A DNA stretch of 64,000 nt from Hyphococcus sp. (GCA_021776375.1 JAJFGA010000043.1:1-64000), one strand, 5' to 3'; shown: positions 8,191 to 18,796, counted from the stretch's first letter. The notes: generated by a model not told the origin, from the sequence alone. A program made the numbers and translations.

Positions 8191-9126
8191 ATGGCGCGCA
8201 GCTTTGTATTTCCAGGTCAAGGTAGCCAGACGGTAGGCATGGGTGCGGCTCTCGCCGACGCGTTTCCTGCGGCGCGCGAGGTCTTTGACGAGGTCGACGA
8301 TGCGCTTGGCCAAAACCTGTCAAAATTGATGCGCGAGGGGCCGATGGAGGAATTGACCCTGACCGCCAACGCGCAGCCGGCGCTGATGGCGCATTCGATG
8401 GCGGCGATGCGGGTGCTTGAACGCGAAGCCGGGGCCGATATCGCCAATGCCATGTTTGTCGCCGGACACTCCCTCGGGGAATATTCAGCCCTTTGCGCCG
8501 CCGGCGCGATCTCGCTTGCCGATACCGCCAAGCTCCTGCGGATCCGCGGCGAGGCGATGCAGGCGGCGGCCCCGGTTGGCGAGGGGGCGATGGCGGTGCT
8601 GATTGGTGTCGATCTTGAAGGCGCGCAAAAGGCGATTGATGCGGCGGCCGGCGACGGGATATGCGAGATTGCAAACGACAATGCGCCCGGCCAGGTGGTC
8701 ATCTCCGGGGCCAAATTGCGGGTTGAAGCGGTCTGCAGCGGCGCCAAAGAATTCGGCGCTAAGGTTGCGAAATTATTGCCAGTTTCGGCCCCATTTCACT
8801 CATCATTGATGGCGCCGGCTGCTGCGCGCATGATGGATGCGCTCGGCGAGACGACCATCACGGCGCCAGTGACGACATTGGTGGCGAATGTTACCGCAGG
8901 CGAGACTATGCGCCCGGATGATATTCGCGACCTTCTCGTTAGCCAGGTCACTGGCCGTGTCCGCTGGACCGAAAGCATCGGCTATATGATTGAGCAGGGA
9001 TGCGATAGCTTTATCGAGGTGGGTTCGGGCAAGGTGCTATGCGGCTTAATCAGGCGGATCAATCGCGACGCGAAAACACTCAATGTCGGCGAGCCTGGCG
9101 ACATTGACGGGTTTTCAAAACTTTAG
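8191..9126 (+). CDS. fabD: Malonyl-CoA:ACP transacylase FabD
   Basis: 311 residues from ATG at 8191 (MARSFVFPGQGSQTVGMG). The ORF track begins at an in-frame TTG at 8185, but AGAAGGA 10 bp before the ATG favours 8191. The nucleophile serine is in VAGHSLGEYSALCAAG, and the substrate arginine/histidine regions are in FVFPGQG and APFHSSLM. FabD loads malonyl groups onto ACP, encoded two genes downstream. First gene of a fab cluster with 27 bp to fabG. Confidence 0.95.
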   Translation: MARSFVFPGQGSQTVGMGAALADAFPAAREVFDEVDDALGQNLSKLMREGPMEELTLTANAQPALMAHSMAAMRVLEREAGADIANAMFVAGHSLGEYSALCAAGAISLADTAKLLRIRGEAMQAAAPVGEGAMAVLIGVDLEGAQKAIDAAAGDGICEIANDNAPGQVVISGAKLRVEAVCSGAKEFGAKVAKLLPVSAPFHSSLMAPAAARMMDALGETTITAPVTTLVANVTAGETMRPDDIRDLLVSQVTGRVRWTESIGYMIEQGCDSFIEVGSGKVLCGLIRRINRDAKTLNVGEPGDIDGFSKL

Positions 9127-9153
9127 TCGGAACACTCAAAGAAAGAGATGTGA

Positions 9154-9891
9154 ATGTTTGATTTAACAGGAAAACGCGCATTGGTGACCGGTGCGAGCGG
9201 GGGAATTGGCGGGGCCATTGCAAAGGCGCTGCATGACCAGGGCGCCAGCGTTGCAATTTCCGGAACGCGTGCAGAAAAACTGGAAGCCTTGGCGGGTGAA
9301 TTAAAAGACCGTGTCTACGTTACGCCTTGCAACCTGTCGGATCTGGATGCTGTGGATGCGCTCCCCAAACAGGCGAGCGAGGCAATGGGTGGGCTTGATA
9401 TACTTGTCGCTAATGCCGGCGTCACCCGCGATACGCTGATGATGATGATGAAACCGGACAAGTGGGACGAGGTGATCAAGATTAATCTCACTGCCTATTT
9501 CCGGCTGACGAAAGCGGTGTTGCGCGGCATGACCAAACAACGCTTTGGACGCATTATCGGCGTCACGTCGGTTGTCGGCGTTACCGGCAATGCCGGGCAA
9601 GCAAACTACGCCGCCTCAAAAGCCGGTATGATCGGTATGACGAAGTCACTGGCGCAGGAAGTGGCCCGCCGAAATGTAACAGTGAACTGTGTTGCGCCCG
9701 GATTTATTGCGACCGCCATGACCGAGGGTCTGAACGAGCAACAATGTGAGGCGATTTTAGGAAAAATTCCCGCCGGGGCCATGGGTACAGCCGACGATAT
9801 CGCCGCCGCTACGGTCTATCTGGCCTCCGATGAGGCCAATTATATGACCGGCCAGACGTTACATGTGAACGGCGGTATGGCAATGATATGA
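9154..9891 (+). CDS. fabG: 3-oxoacyl-ACP reductase FabG
   Basis: 245-residue short-chain dehydrogenase. It has the N-terminal NADPH motif VTGASGGIGGAIA, NAGVTRD, the catalytic serine in ITSVVG-like GVTSVVG, and YAASKAGMIG with the Tyr-Lys pair. It catalyses the first reduction of the fatty acid elongation cycle. The fabD-fabG-acpP-fabF context makes FabG much more likely than another SDR. Confidence 0.95.
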   Translation: MFDLTGKRALVTGASGGIGGAIAKALHDQGASVAISGTRAEKLEALAGELKDRVYVTPCNLSDLDAVDALPKQASEAMGGLDILVANAGVTRDTLMMMMKPDKWDEVIKINLTAYFRLTKAVLRGMTKQRFGRIIGVTSVVGVTGNAGQANYAASKAGMIGMTKSLAQEVARRNVTVNCVAPGFIATAMTEGLNEQQCEAILGKIPAGAMGTADDIAAATVYLASDEANYMTGQTLHVNGGMAMI

Positions 9892-9893
9892 TA

Positions 9894-9922
9894 GGCCCCT
9901 TATATGGGGCCGACCCTTTTGG
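9894..9922 (+). terminator. Weak terminator-like hairpin after fabG
   Basis: GGCCCC and GGGGCC pair around a 6-nt loop directly after the fabG stop, followed by GACCCTTTT. The stem is short and the T-run poor. It may lower read-through into acpP, which has its own leader. Confidence 0.4.
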
Positions 9923-10029
9923 CGTTGCAACGTGGGGCGATTTGCCTTAATTCGCCGAAAACCATGCTTTACCGGCTTATCGAGCTGATCGCAGTAGTAT
10001 TCTAAAATAGACGATTTAAGGAGCCTTGG

Positions 10030-10266
10030 ATGTCTGATCTTGCAGAACGCGTTAAGAAAATTGTCGTTGAACATCTCGATGCCGATCCGGCAAAAGTTGA
10101 GCCGAAAGCGAGCTTTATCGATGATCTCGGCGCCGATAGCCTTGATATCGTCGAACTTGTTATGGCGTTCGAAGAAGAGTTTGACGTTGAGATTCCAGAT
10201 GATGCGGCTGAAACCATTCAGTCCGTCGGGGACGCGATCAAGTTCATTGAAGAGCAAAAAAAATAG
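10030..10266 (+). CDS. acpP: Acyl carrier protein
   Basis: 78-residue acidic ACP. The 4'-phosphopantetheine serine lies in the canonical [26 protein letters not shown]. It carries growing acyl chains for fatty acid synthesis and donates them to lipid A and phospholipids. A strong RBS (AAGGAG) precedes the ATG. It lies between fabG and fabF, each separated by over 100 bp of non-coding sequence, as expected for separately controlled high expression. Confidence 0.97.
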   Translation: MSDLAERVKKIVVEHLDADPAKVEPKASFIDDLGADSLDIVELVMAFEEEFDVEIPDDAAETIQSVGDAIKFIEEQKK

Positions 10267-10348
10267 TCTGTTTTTTGCGTTTTAACTCGCTCCACATGAA
10301 GGGGCGGGCGCTGCCTTTCGCCGGCACTCGTTTCTAGCAGCATGGTGT

Positions 10349-10377
10349 GCGCCCCCCGCGTCTGTCGCGAGGGGCGC
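10349..10377 (+). promoter_or_regulatory. Strong hairpin between acpP and fabF
   Basis: GCGCCCCCCGCG pairs with CGCGAGGGGCGC (11 of 12 pairs) around a 5-nt loop and ends 7 bases before the fabF Shine-Dalgarno TGGAGG. No T-run follows, so it is not a classical terminator. It could stabilise the upstream acpP message or modulate fabF translation. Confidence 0.5.
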
Positions 10378-10398
10378 GCGCATTTGGAGGCTGATAAT

Positions 10399-11685
10399 AT
10401 GCGGCGTGTTGTCGTGACAGGAATGGGCATTGTATCGCCTCTCGGCTTCGGCATCGAAGCGGTGTGGCGGCGGTTGATAGATGGCCAATCCGGCGCCGGG
10501 CGGATTGAAAAATTCGACACCTCGAAAATGGCCTGTCAGATCGCTGCCGAAGTGCCGCGCGCGAATGGGTATGGCGGCGGCGCGGCGGCTGGCGATGCGG
10601 CGTTCAACTCAGATGACTGGGTTGAACCGCGTGAGCAGCGCCGAATGGGCGATTTTATCATCTATGGCATCGCCGCTGCGCAAATGGCCTATGAGGATTC
10701 CGGCCTCGATATAAAAACCGACGAAGAACGCGAACGCATCGGCGTTATGACCGGCTCCGGTATTGGCGGGCTTCAGGGCATAGAATCGGAAGTCCTTGTT
10801 CTCAATGAGAAAGGACCGCGCAGGGTCTCGCCATTTTTTATTACCGGCAATTTGATCAATCTTGTTTCCGGCCAGATTTCTATTCGCCTGGGTCTGAAGG
10901 GCCCCAATCATGCGGTGGTCACAGCTTGCTCATCGGGCGCCCATGCGATTGGCGATGCTGCACGAATGATAGCGCTCGATGACGCCGATGTAATGCTTGC
11001 CGGCGGCGCCGAGGCGACGGTATGCCCGATTGGGATTACCGGCTTTACCGCGTGCCGGGCGCTAACAACTCATTTTAACGACACGCCGGAAAAGGCTTCG
11101 CGACCATATGACAAAGACCGCGACGGCTTTTTAATGGGGGAAGGGTCGGGCTTTCTCGTGCTGGAGGAATTTGAACACGCCAAGGCGCGTGGCGCAAAAA
11201 TCTATGGCGAAGTGATCGGCTACGGCCTGTCTGGCGACGCCTATCATATTACTGCGCCGGCTGAAGATGGCGATGGCGGGTTTCGCTCTATGGGCATGGC
11301 GTTGAAGCGCGCCGGGCTTGAACCGAAAGATATCGATTACGTCAATGCGCATGGCACATCGACGCCGCGCGGGGATGAGATTGAACTTGGCGCCGTGGAA
11401 CGTCTGTTCGGTGATGCAGCCGGGGGGATGGTGATGTCATCGACGAAATCCTCCATCGGTCATCTTCTCGGCGCAGCCGGTGCGGTGGAGGCGATTTTCT
11501 GTCTATTGGCGATGCGCGATGGGGTCGCGCCGCCGACCATCAACCTCGATAATCCGTCCGTTGAGACCCCGATAAACCTTGCCGCCAATAAGGCTGTGGA
11601 AAAACAGATTAATGTAGTGCTTTCAAATTCCTTTGGTTTTGGCGGCACCAACGCTTCTCTGGTGATGCGCCGGATAGACGGGTAA
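10399..11685 (+). CDS. fabF: 3-oxoacyl-ACP synthase II FabF
   Basis: 428 residues from ATG at 10399 (MRRVVVTGMGIVSPLG), 8 bp after TGGAGG. The ORF track's extra 19 residues from 10342 fall in the intergenic hairpin and are rejected. The catalytic triad is visible: Cys in VTACSSGAHAIGDA, His in VNAHGTSTPRGD and His in SSIGHLLGAAGAVEAI. It condenses malonyl-ACP with acyl-ACP and elongates unsaturated chains. Confidence 0.95.
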   Translation: MRRVVVTGMGIVSPLGFGIEAVWRRLIDGQSGAGRIEKFDTSKMACQIAAEVPRANGYGGGAAAGDAAFNSDDWVEPREQRRMGDFIIYGIAAAQMAYEDSGLDIKTDEERERIGVMTGSGIGGLQGIESEVLVLNEKGPRRVSPFFITGNLINLVSGQISIRLGLKGPNHAVVTACSSGAHAIGDAARMIALDDADVMLAGGAEATVCPIGITGFTACRALTTHFNDTPEKASRPYDKDRDGFLMGEGSGFLVLEEFEHAKARGAKIYGEVIGYGLSGDAYHITAPAEDGDGGFRSMGMALKRAGLEPKDIDYVNAHGTSTPRGDEIELGAVERLFGDAAGGMVMSSTKSSIGHLLGAAGAVEAIFCLLAMRDGVAPPTINLDNPSVETPINLAANKAVEKQINVVLSNSFGFGGTNASLVMRRIDG

Positions 11686-11730
11686 GCTGTTTGCCGAGCG
11701 AGGCGTCCTCGCAAACGGGCTGGAGGCAAG

Positions 11731-12768
11731 ATGCGGGCGAAAGACGAATTAGATCCAACAACGGAGCGGCGGCGCGGTGGCGTCAGGTCGTTTTTGTTTC
11801 TATTGGCCGGGCTCGGACTTCTGGCGAGCGCTGTGCTTGGCGTCGGCGGATATCTCGGCTACCGCGAAGCAAAAAGCCCCGGTCCCGCGGTCACGGCGAC
11901 GATAGTGCTTTTAGAACCTGGTAGCGCGGTGTCGACTATCGCCTACAAACTTCAAGACGCCGGGGTTATTCGCAATGCTGAATTTTTTACCGCTGTAGTC
12001 CGCATGCGCAGAGCGCAGAGTGGTCTGAAGGCCGGCGAATATGAAGTCCCCGCACGTGCGAGCCTTATGGACATCATCGACCTGTTGATCGAAGGCAAAA
12101 GTATTCTGCATTATTTCACCGCTCCGGAAGGCCTGACGTCGGCGCAAATTTTGCGGTTGATTGCAGCGGACCAAACACTCGTCACCGAAATCACGCTTGA
12201 GCCGCCGGAAGGCGAATTGCTGCCCGAGACCTATGCGTTTACGCGCGGCGAGACGCGGGACGAAATCATCCGCCGGATGATGAAATCGCAAGATGCGTTG
12301 ATCGATGAGATCTGGGATGGGCGGGCGATGGAGTTGCCATTTTCAACACCGGCCGAGGCGATTATTCTTGCGTCGATTGTTGAAAAAGAAACAGGCGTTG
12401 CTGATGAACGCACGCGAATTGCTGCGGTCTTTGTCAATCGTTTGAAGCGCAATATGCGCCTTGAGTCCGATCCGACGATTATTTATGGGCTGACAAAGGG
12501 GGAACCGCTGGGCAGAGGGTTGCGCCAAAGCGAGCTGCGCAGACATACGCCTTTCAACACCTATGTCATAAGGGGGCTGCCGCCGACACCGATTGGCAAT
12601 CCCGGCCGCGCGGCGATTGAAGCGGTTCTGCATCCCGCGGAGACCAATGAATTGTTCTTTGTTGCCGATGGCTCTGGTGGACATGTCTTCTCGTCAACCA
12701 ATCGCGAGCATGAACGCAATGTCGCGCAATGGCGACGCGTTGAACGCGAACGCCGCCAGGGCGGATAA
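11731..12768 (+). CDS. mltG: Endolytic murein transglycosylase MltG
   Basis: 345-residue YceG/MltG protein with a cytoplasmic N-terminus, one membrane helix (about residues 17-40) and a periplasmic catalytic part. The catalytic glutamate is in ILASIVEKETG. NPTIIYG-like ESDPTIIYGL and PFNTYVIRGLPPTPIGNPG are family motifs. MltG cuts nascent glycan strands and limits their length. It sits between fabF and yicC, a conserved alphaproteobacterial order. GGAGG precedes the ATG. Confidence 0.93.
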   Translation: MRAKDELDPTTERRRGGVRSFLFLLAGLGLLASAVLGVGGYLGYREAKSPGPAVTATIVLLEPGSAVSTIAYKLQDAGVIRNAEFFTAVVRMRRAQSGLKAGEYEVPARASLMDIIDLLIEGKSILHYFTAPEGLTSAQILRLIAADQTLVTEITLEPPEGELLPETYAFTRGETRDEIIRRMMKSQDALIDEIWDGRAMELPFSTPAEAIILASIVEKETGVADERTRIAAVFVNRLKRNMRLESDPTIIYGLTKGEPLGRGLRQSELRRHTPFNTYVIRGLPPTPIGNPGRAAIEAVLHPAETNELFFVADGSGGHVFSSTNREHERNVAQWRRVERERRQGG

Positions 12769-12777
12769 GGGCGGCTA

Positions 12778-13668
12778 GTGGCATTTCCGATTTCTTCGAT
12801 GACCGGGTTTGCGCGCTGTGACGGCGCGTATGAACAATGGCGCTGGACGTGGGAAATAAAAAGCGTCAACGGCCGCGGTCTCGAAATACGGGTGCGAATG
12901 CCGCAAGGGTTTGATGATGTTGAGCCAGATTTGCGCGGCCTGACGCGAGCGCGCCTCAATCGCGGCTCGGTCAATATCAATTTGACGCTGCAATCGGAAA
13001 CGGCTGATGCGCGCTACCGTATCAACCAGGTAGTGCTTGATGATGTCTTGTCGATGATCAAGCAAATCAGCGCTGATGTTCAATGCGACCCACCCCGCGC
13101 CGAGGCCATTCTCGCTTTGCGCGGCGTGATTGAAGCGGCGGACGAAGTGCAAAGTGAAGCCGCGCGCAAGGAGCTTATCAAGGCGCTGTTGGTGAGTTTT
13201 AAAAAGGCGGTTGACGGTCTTGTCGCAGCGCGCGCCAGCGAAGGCGCGGCTATGGGTGCGGTTTTGTCGGGTTTATTCGATGAGGCCGAGCGACTAACGA
13301 AGGCCGCAGCCGCCCTTGGCGCCGCCGCGCCTGAAGCTTTACGGGCCAAGCTCCACGCGCAAATCAGCGAGCTTCTTGTCGGATCGCAAATCCCTGAAGA
13401 TCGCCTTGCGCAGGAAGCGGCGCTGCTGGCCGTTAAAGCCGATATTCGAGAAGAGCTTGACCGGCTGCATTCTCATATCGCCGCAGGACGCGCACTGCTT
13501 GGCGAGCGCGGGCCGGTAGGGCGCCAGCTTGATTTCCTGACCCAGGAGTTTAACCGTGAGGCGAATACCTTGTGCTCTAAAGCGCATGATATGACCCTGA
13601 AACGTATCGGCCTCGACCTCAAGAAAACCATCGATCAACTCCGCGAACAGGTGCAGAATATTGAATAG
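12778..13668 (+). CDS. yicC: YicC family endoribonuclease-like protein
   Basis: 296 residues. It opens with the family signature SMTGFAR and has the N-terminal YicC domain and the C-terminal DUF1732 region (GRQLDFLTQEFNREANTLCSKAHD...IKTLIDQLREQVQNIE-like ending). YicC family proteins have been reported to act on RNA. The start is GTG at 12778, 9 bp after the mltG stop with AAGGG upstream. gmk follows 9 bp later; yicC-gmk pairing is widespread. Confidence 0.9.
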   Translation: MAFPISSMTGFARCDGAYEQWRWTWEIKSVNGRGLEIRVRMPQGFDDVEPDLRGLTRARLNRGSVNINLTLQSETADARYRINQVVLDDVLSMIKQISADVQCDPPRAEAILALRGVIEAADEVQSEAARKELIKALLVSFKKAVDGLVAARASEGAAMGAVLSGLFDEAERLTKAAAALGAAAPEALRAKLHAQISELLVGSQIPEDRLAQEAALLAVKADIREELDRLHSHIAAGRALLGERGPVGRQLDFLTQEFNREANTLCSKAHDMTLKRIGLDLKKTIDQLREQVQNIE

Positions 13669-13677
13669 AGAAATGCG

Positions 13678-14322
13678 ATGATCGGCGGTGATCTGAAAGT
13701 TGCCCGCAGGGGCCTGATGTTTATTTTGTCGAGCCCGTCCGGCGCCGGCAAGACGACGCTGGCTGGCCGCATCCTTGGAAAAGAAGACCAGATGGTGTTG
13801 TCAGTATCGGTGACAACACGAGAGCGGCGGGCCGGCGAGGTTCACGGCAAGGATTATTACTTCGTATCGGAAGAAGAATTCTTCCGCATGCGCGACCATG
13901 GCGAGTTGCTCGAATGGGCAAATGTCTTTGGCAATTTCTACGGTACGCCGCGCTCGCTGGTTGAAGATACGCTGCGTCAGGGTAGGGACGTTCTGTTTGA
14001 TATCGACTGGCAGGGCGCGCAACAGCTTGATGAAGTTGCGGGCGAAGATGTCGTAAAAGTCTTTATTCTGCCGCCATCGCGCAAGGAACTGGAAGCGCGA
14101 CTTCGCAGGCGCGCGCAAGACTCAGAAGAGGTTGTCCAGAAACGGATGGCGAAAGCGGATGCGGAAATGTCGCATTGGGCTGAATATGACTATGTCATCG
14201 TCAACTATCAGCTCGACGAATCCGAGGAGCTGTTACGGTCAATCCTGTTTGGCGAACGTTTGAAGCGTCGCCGACAAATTGGCCTGGCCTCGATTGTCAA
14301 AGAGATGACCGGCGACGGTTAA
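13678..14322 (+). CDS. gmk: Guanylate kinase
   Basis: 214 residues. It phosphorylates GMP/dGMP to the diphosphate. The P-loop is SSPSGAGKTTL, followed by the GMP-binding TTRERRAGEVHGKDYYFVS and DIDWQGAQQL. Length is normal. It is the last gene of the fab-mltG-yicC-gmk run, and a palindromic repeat follows. Confidence 0.95.
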   Translation: MIGGDLKVARRGLMFILSSPSGAGKTTLAGRILGKEDQMVLSVSVTTRERRAGEVHGKDYYFVSEEEFFRMRDHGELLEWANVFGNFYGTPRSLVEDTLRQGRDVLFDIDWQGAQQLDEVAGEDVVKVFILPPSRKELEARLRRRAQDSEEVVQKRMAKADAEMSHWAEYDYVIVNYQLDESEELLRSILFGERLKRRRQIGLASIVKEMTGDG

Positions 14323-14377
14323 GCGCGGCGGCGCGTCGCTTAGTGTTTTGAATATTCTACCGACCAAGGCGTGGCCA

Positions 14378-14489
14378 ATCCTTCCCGGCGCCGTTCTTCG
14401 AACGGCTCCTCAGGATGAGGTTTTTATCTTTTGCTACTATCACAACCTCATCCTGAGGAGCGAACCGATAGGTTCGCGTCGCGAAGGAC
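14378..14489. repeat. Composite palindromic (REP-like) intergenic element, copy 1
   Basis: Two arms of about 43 bp form an imperfect inverted repeat around a short AT-rich loop. The left arm ends GCTCCTCAGGATGAGG and the right arm begins CCTCATCCTGAGGAGC and ends GTCGCGAAGGAC. A second copy lies at 33469-33590. It sits between the convergent gmk and greA genes. Confidence 0.85.
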
Positions 14490-14526
14490 GAGGCGTGTTG
14501 TGATTTAAAGTATGGTCAAGATGCGC

Positions 14527-15000
14527 TTAGCGGAACACTACTTTCGCAATTTCGAAAGTGCGCGCGCCGCCTGGTGCGACGACTTCCACGCTTTCGCCTT
14601 TGGCTTTACCGATGACGGCTCTGGCGATCGGCGAGGAGACTGATATTTTCCGCTCTTTTACATCGGCCTCAAGATCACCGACAATTTGCCAGACTTTTTT
14701 GTCTTCGGTGTCTTCATCAATCAACGTGACTGTGGCGCCAAACTTGACGGTATTGCCCGTCAGTTTCGTCACATCGATAACCTCGGCGCGGGTGAATTTG
14801 TCTTCGAGGTCGAGAATCTGACCTTCAATCCAGCCCTGACGGTCTTTTGCGGTGTGATATTCTGCATTCTCAGACAGGTCGCCATGGGCGCGCGCTTCGG
14901 CGATCGCCTGGATGACGGCGGGCCGGTCTTCATTCTTGAGTTTTTTCAGATCCGATTCCAGTTGTTTATAACCGTCTATCGTCATCGGGAACTTATCCAT
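14527..15000 (-). CDS. greA: Transcription elongation factor GreA
   Basis: 157 residues. An N-terminal coiled coil ([50 protein letters not shown]) carries the acidic tip that stimulates cleavage of backtracked RNA by RNA polymerase. The C-terminal FKBP-like domain ends [27 protein letters not shown]. It is downstream of carB on the same strand but has its own promoter-like sequence. Confidence 0.95.
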   Translation of the reverse strand: MDKFPMTIDGYKQLESDLKKLKNEDRPAVIQAIAEARAHGDLSENAEYHTAKDRQGWIEGQILDLEDKFTRAEVIDVTKLTGNTVKFGATVTLIDEDTEDKKVWQIVGDLEADVKERKISVSSPIARAVIGKAKGESVEVVAPGGARTFEIAKVVFR

Positions 15001-15117
15001 GTCGTGCGCTTTCTATTCTGTCCGAGCCTTGCGTCTGAAATTTGGCGCCTGAAATTTGAGTGAAAAAAATAGCGCGGCCGGGCTGGCAAGCCGCGACCGT
15101 CGCTTCAGGCAGGGGTT

Positions 15118-15146
15118 ATAATAATAGCGGGCGGCGTCAATTTCAA
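15118..15146 (-). promoter_or_regulatory. Candidate sigma70 promoter of greA
   Basis: On the minus strand TTGAAA and TATTAT are separated by exactly 17 bp, about 120 bp before the greA ATG and after the end of carB. This is a good match to a housekeeping promoter. Confidence 0.55.
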
Positions 15147-15267
15147 GACCGGAGCGTGAAAGTTTGGCCTTTTGAAAGCGTAAAATTCTTTGAAAACAGT
15201 ACATTAAGACCCATAAGCAATGTGGTCCGCTAGGCTCGCAATGTCCTTTGGGTCGTTTCGAGGGCGG

Positions 15268-18200
15268 CTATTTTGCAAAATAGGACTGCAAGGACGCGAC
15301 CTCTACGCCGCCGGCGCGCAGCGCTTCAATGGCCTGAACGGCTGCGCGCGCGCCTGCCGCGGTGGTGATGCAGGGTATTTTCTGCGCCAGCGCAGTGATC
15401 CGGATTGAGCGCGAGTCCTTGACCGCCTGGGCCCCCTCCGTGGTGTTGAAGATCAGATCCACCGCGCCGTTCTTCAACGTGTCGACAATATGCGGGCGGC
15501 CTTCGAGCACCTTATTGACGCGCTCAACGTCAAGCCCTTGCGCGCGGAGGTAGTCGGCGGTCCCACCCGTGGCGATGATGGTAAAGCCCATATCCAGGAG
15601 CCGGCTGGCGGCGCCGGCCATTTCCGGCTTGTCGTCGTCTTTCAATGAGATAAAGACGCAGCCCGTCTCCGGCATGCGCGCGCCGACCCCGATCAGGCTT
15701 TTTGCGCGCGCCTTGGCGAAATTCACATCGATCCCCATGACCTCGCCAGTGGAGCGCATTTCCGGGCCAAGCACGGTGTCGACGCCGGGAAAACGCGAGA
15801 ATGGAAACACCACCTCTTTAACTGACATGTGAGACAACACTGGCGCCGCCAGCCCAAGCGTGGAGATTTTTTCGCCCGCCATCACCTTTGCTGCGATACG
15901 TGCAATCGGCAGGCCGGTGGCTTTTGCAACAAATGGCGCCGTGCGCGATGCGCGCGGGTTTACTTCCAGAAGGAAAATGACGCCGTCTTTAATCGCATAC
16001 TGAACATTCATCAGGCCAATAACGCCAAGCGCCAGGCCGAGTTGGCTGGTCTGGCTTTCAAGTTCCGCAATCACTTCCGCGGGTAGCGTATAAGGCGGCA
16101 GGGAGCAGGCGCTATCGCCGGAGTGTACGCCAGCTTCCTCGATATGTTCCATGATCGCCGCGATGAATACCTCTTCGCCATCACAGATCGCATCGACATC
16201 GACCTCGACAGCGTTCTGCAGATATTGATCGAGCAGAAGCGGCTCGTCTTCGGTTATTTCAATCTGCGCGGTCGCAAGATATTGCTTGAGGCCGGCGTCG
16301 TCATGAACGATTTCCATCGCCCGCCCGCCGAGCACATAGGATGGGCGCGTCACCAGCGGGTAGCCAACCTGTTCGGCGATTTGGGCGGCTTCCTCGCGCG
16401 ATGCGGCGGTCGCGTTTTTAGGCTGCAACAGGCCCAGCTGCATCACCAGCTTTTGAAAGCGCTTACGGTCTTCTGCAAGGTCGATGGAATCGTAGGGCGT
16501 GCCGAGGATCGGGACGCCCTCGCGTTCAAGCGTTTCGGCTAGCTTGAGCGGCGTTTGGCCGCCATATTGGACGATGACGCCAAGCAACGCGCCAGAGGCT
16601 TTTTCCTTCTCAATGATCTCCAGAACGTCTTCCGCGGTCAGGGGTTCAAAATAAAGCCGGTCCGAAGTGTCGTAATCAGTTGAGACGGTTTCCGGATTGC
16701 AATTGACCATAATCGATTCAACGCCGATATCGGCGAGCGCAAAAGCTGCATGACAACAACAATAGTCAAACTCTATGCCCTGGCCGATCCGGTTCGGACC
16801 GCCGCCAAGGATGATCACCTTTTTGCGGTCGCTGGGACGTGACTCACAGACTGCGGCGTCATTGAAGGTTGGTTCGTATGCAGAATACATATAAGGCGTC
16901 TTTGCTGCAAATTCCGCCGCACAACTGTCGATACGTTTATAGATCGGCCGCACGCCGCGCGCATGGCGCAAAGTGCGCACATCTTTCTCAGCACCGCCGC
17001 AAAGCTGGGCGAGACGTTTGTCGGAAAAGCCCATCGATTTAAGCATCCGCAACCGCCGAGGGTTATCCGGGAGGCCGTCGCGGGCGACAGTTTTTTCCGC
17101 GACAACAATCTCGTCGATGCGGTCGAGGATCCACGGATCATAGCGCGTGATGGCGCGCACCTGTTCAATCGGCAGCCCGTGACGCAGCGCCTCGGCGGCA
17201 ACCCGCAACCGGTCCGGCGTTGGCGCCGCCAGCGCCGCACGAAAGGCGTTGACGTCGTCGCCTTCGTCGAGGCCGGGAACATCAATCGGATCAAGCCCGC
17301 AAAGCCCGGTTTCCAGCGACCGCAACGCTTTTTGCAGCGATTCATGAAACGTCCGGCCAATCGCCATAGCTTCGCCAACCGATTTCATCGCCGTTGAGAG
17401 CATGGCCTCGGCGCCGGGAAATTTCTCAAACGCAAAGCGAGGTATTTTGGTGACGACATAGTCGATGCTCGGCTCGAACGAGGCCGGTGTTGCGCCGGTA
17501 ATGTCGTTGTCCAGTTCGTCGAGCGTGTAGCCGATGGCGAGCTTTGCCGCGATTCTGGCAATCGGAAAGCCGGTCGCCTTTGACGCCAGCGCCGATGAGC
17601 GCGACACGCGCGGGTTCATTTCAATGACGACAAGGCGGCCCGTGTCCGGGTTGATTGCGAATTGAACATTGGAGCCGCCGGTCTCCACCCCGATCTCGCG
17701 CATCACCGCGATCGAGGCGTTGCGCATGATCTGCAGTTCCTTATCCGTCAGCGTCAGCGCCGGAGCGATGGTAATGGAATCGCCGGTGTGAACGCCCATG
17801 GGATCGACGTTTTCAATCGAGCAGACGATGATGCAATTATCCGCCTTGTCGCGGACAACCTCCATCTCAAATTCTTTCCAGCCGATCAGGCTTTCATCGA
17901 TCAACACCTGTCCAACCGGGGAGGCGTCAATGCCCGAACGCACGAAGTGTTCAAACTCTTCGCGATTGTAAGCAACGCCGCCGCCGGCGCCGCCAAGCGT
18001 AAAGGCCGGGCGGATAATCACCGGCAGGCCGATGTCATCTATAGAGCGAAGCGCAGCAGCGACGCCGGCGGCGCGGTCATAGCCGATGGTGTCGCCGCTC
18101 TCATCATTGATCGGGGGCGAGGCGGCGATAACCGAGCGCGGATTTTCAAGGCCGATCTTTTCCATCGCCGCGCGGAATTTTTTACGGTCTTCTGCTTTTT

Positions 18201-18570
18201 CGATTACTTCGGCGCGCGCGCCGATCATTTCAACGCCGTATTTCTCCAACACGCCGGTACGCTCAAGATCAAGGGCGCAATTGAGCGCCGTCTGTCCGCC
18301 CATGGTCGGCAACACCGCATCGGGGCGTTCGCGCGCAATCACCATTTCGACAAATTCCGGCGTTACCGGCTCGATATAGGTGGCGTCGGCAAGCTCCGGA
18401 TCGGTCATGATGGTCGCCGGATTGGAATTCACCAAGATCACCCGGTAGCCTTCTTCTTTCAGCGCCTTAACCGCCTGCACGCCGGAATAGTCGAATTCGC
18501 AAGCCTGACCGATGACGATAGGCCCGGCGCCGATAATTAAAATTGAAGCTATGTCACTGCGTTTCGGCAT
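15268..18570 (-). CDS. carB: Carbamoyl-phosphate synthase large subunit
   Basis: 1100 residues in the usual layout: two homologous ATP-grasp halves (each with GGxxNRIGQGxEFDY-like or [14 protein letters not shown] starts and an [18 protein letters not shown] motif), then the C-terminal MGS-like allosteric domain. With CarA it makes carbamoyl phosphate for pyrimidines and arginine. CarA is encoded about 7.5 kb away on the same strand, so the subunits are not in one operon. Confidence 0.97.
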   Translation of the reverse strand: MPKRSDIASILIIGAGPIVIGQACEFDYSGVQAVKALKEEGYRVILVNSNPATIMTDPELADATYIEPVTPEFVEMVIARERPDAVLPTMGGQTALNCALDLERTGVLEKYGVEMIGARAEVIEKAEDRKKFRAAMEKIGLENPRSVIAASPPINDESGDTIGYDRAAGVAAALRSIDDIGLPVIIRPAFTLGGAGGGVAYNREEFEHFVRSGIDASPVGQVLIDESLIGWKEFEMEVVRDKADNCIIVCSIENVDPMGVHTGDSITIAPALTLTDKELQIMRNASIAVMREIGVETGGSNVQFAINPDTGRLVVIEMNPRVSRSSALASKATGFPIARIAAKLAIGYTLDELDNDITGATPASFEPSIDYVVTKIPRFAFEKFPGAEAMLSTAMKSVGEAMAIGRTFHESLQKALRSLETGLCGLDPIDVPGLDEGDDVNAFRAALAAPTPDRLRVAAEALRHGLPIEQVRAITRYDPWILDRIDEIVVAEKTVARDGLPDNPRRLRMLKSMGFSDKRLAQLCGGAEKDVRTLRHARGVRPIYKRIDSCAAEFAAKTPYMYSAYEPTFNDAAVCESRPSDRKKVIILGGGPNRIGQGIEFDYCCCHAAFALADIGVESIMVNCNPETVSTDYDTSDRLYFEPLTAEDVLEIIEKEKASGALLGVIVQYGGQTPLKLAETLEREGVPILGTPYDSIDLAEDRKRFQKLVMQLGLLQPKNATAASREEAAQIAEQVGYPLVTRPSYVLGGRAMEIVHDDAGLKQYLATAQIEITEDEPLLLDQYLQNAVEVDVDAICDGEEVFIAAIMEHIEEAGVHSGDSACSLPPYTLPAEVIAELESQTSQLGLALGVIGLMNVQYAIKDGVIFLLEVNPRASRTAPFVAKATGLPIARIAAKVMAGEKISTLGLAAPVLSHMSVKEVVFPFSRFPGVDTVLGPEMRSTGEVMGIDVNFAKARAKSLIGVGARMPETGCVFISLKDDDKPEMAGAASRLLDMGFTIIATGGTADYLRAQGLDVERVNKVLEGRPHIVDTLKNGAVDLIFNTTEGAQAVKDSRSIRITALAQKIPCITTAAGARAAVQAIEALRAGGVEVASLQSYFAK

Positions 18571-18796
18571 GTTTACTCGCGCGCAAGTCCGTTCCCGTGA
18601 TGAAGGCCGGCGGGCGGCCTTGCATTACGGGGTGCGGAATCAGATGTCGGTTAAAGCGGTGTTTTATGGGATGCGGGGCAAAAGGGAAAGCCGCTGAAGC
18701 CGTGAAAGTTGCTTTTTGGCGCCAGAAATCCTTAAACAAATAGTTGTATTTGAACGTCATAAAACACTCAGACCAGCAGCCTAGGGGAGTTTTGAT

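Noticed and set aside
17662-18540. 292-residue plus-strand ORF opposite carB
   Set aside because: Lies entirely antisense to the certain carB coding sequence; its residues reflect complementary codon bias, with no signal, motif or RBS.
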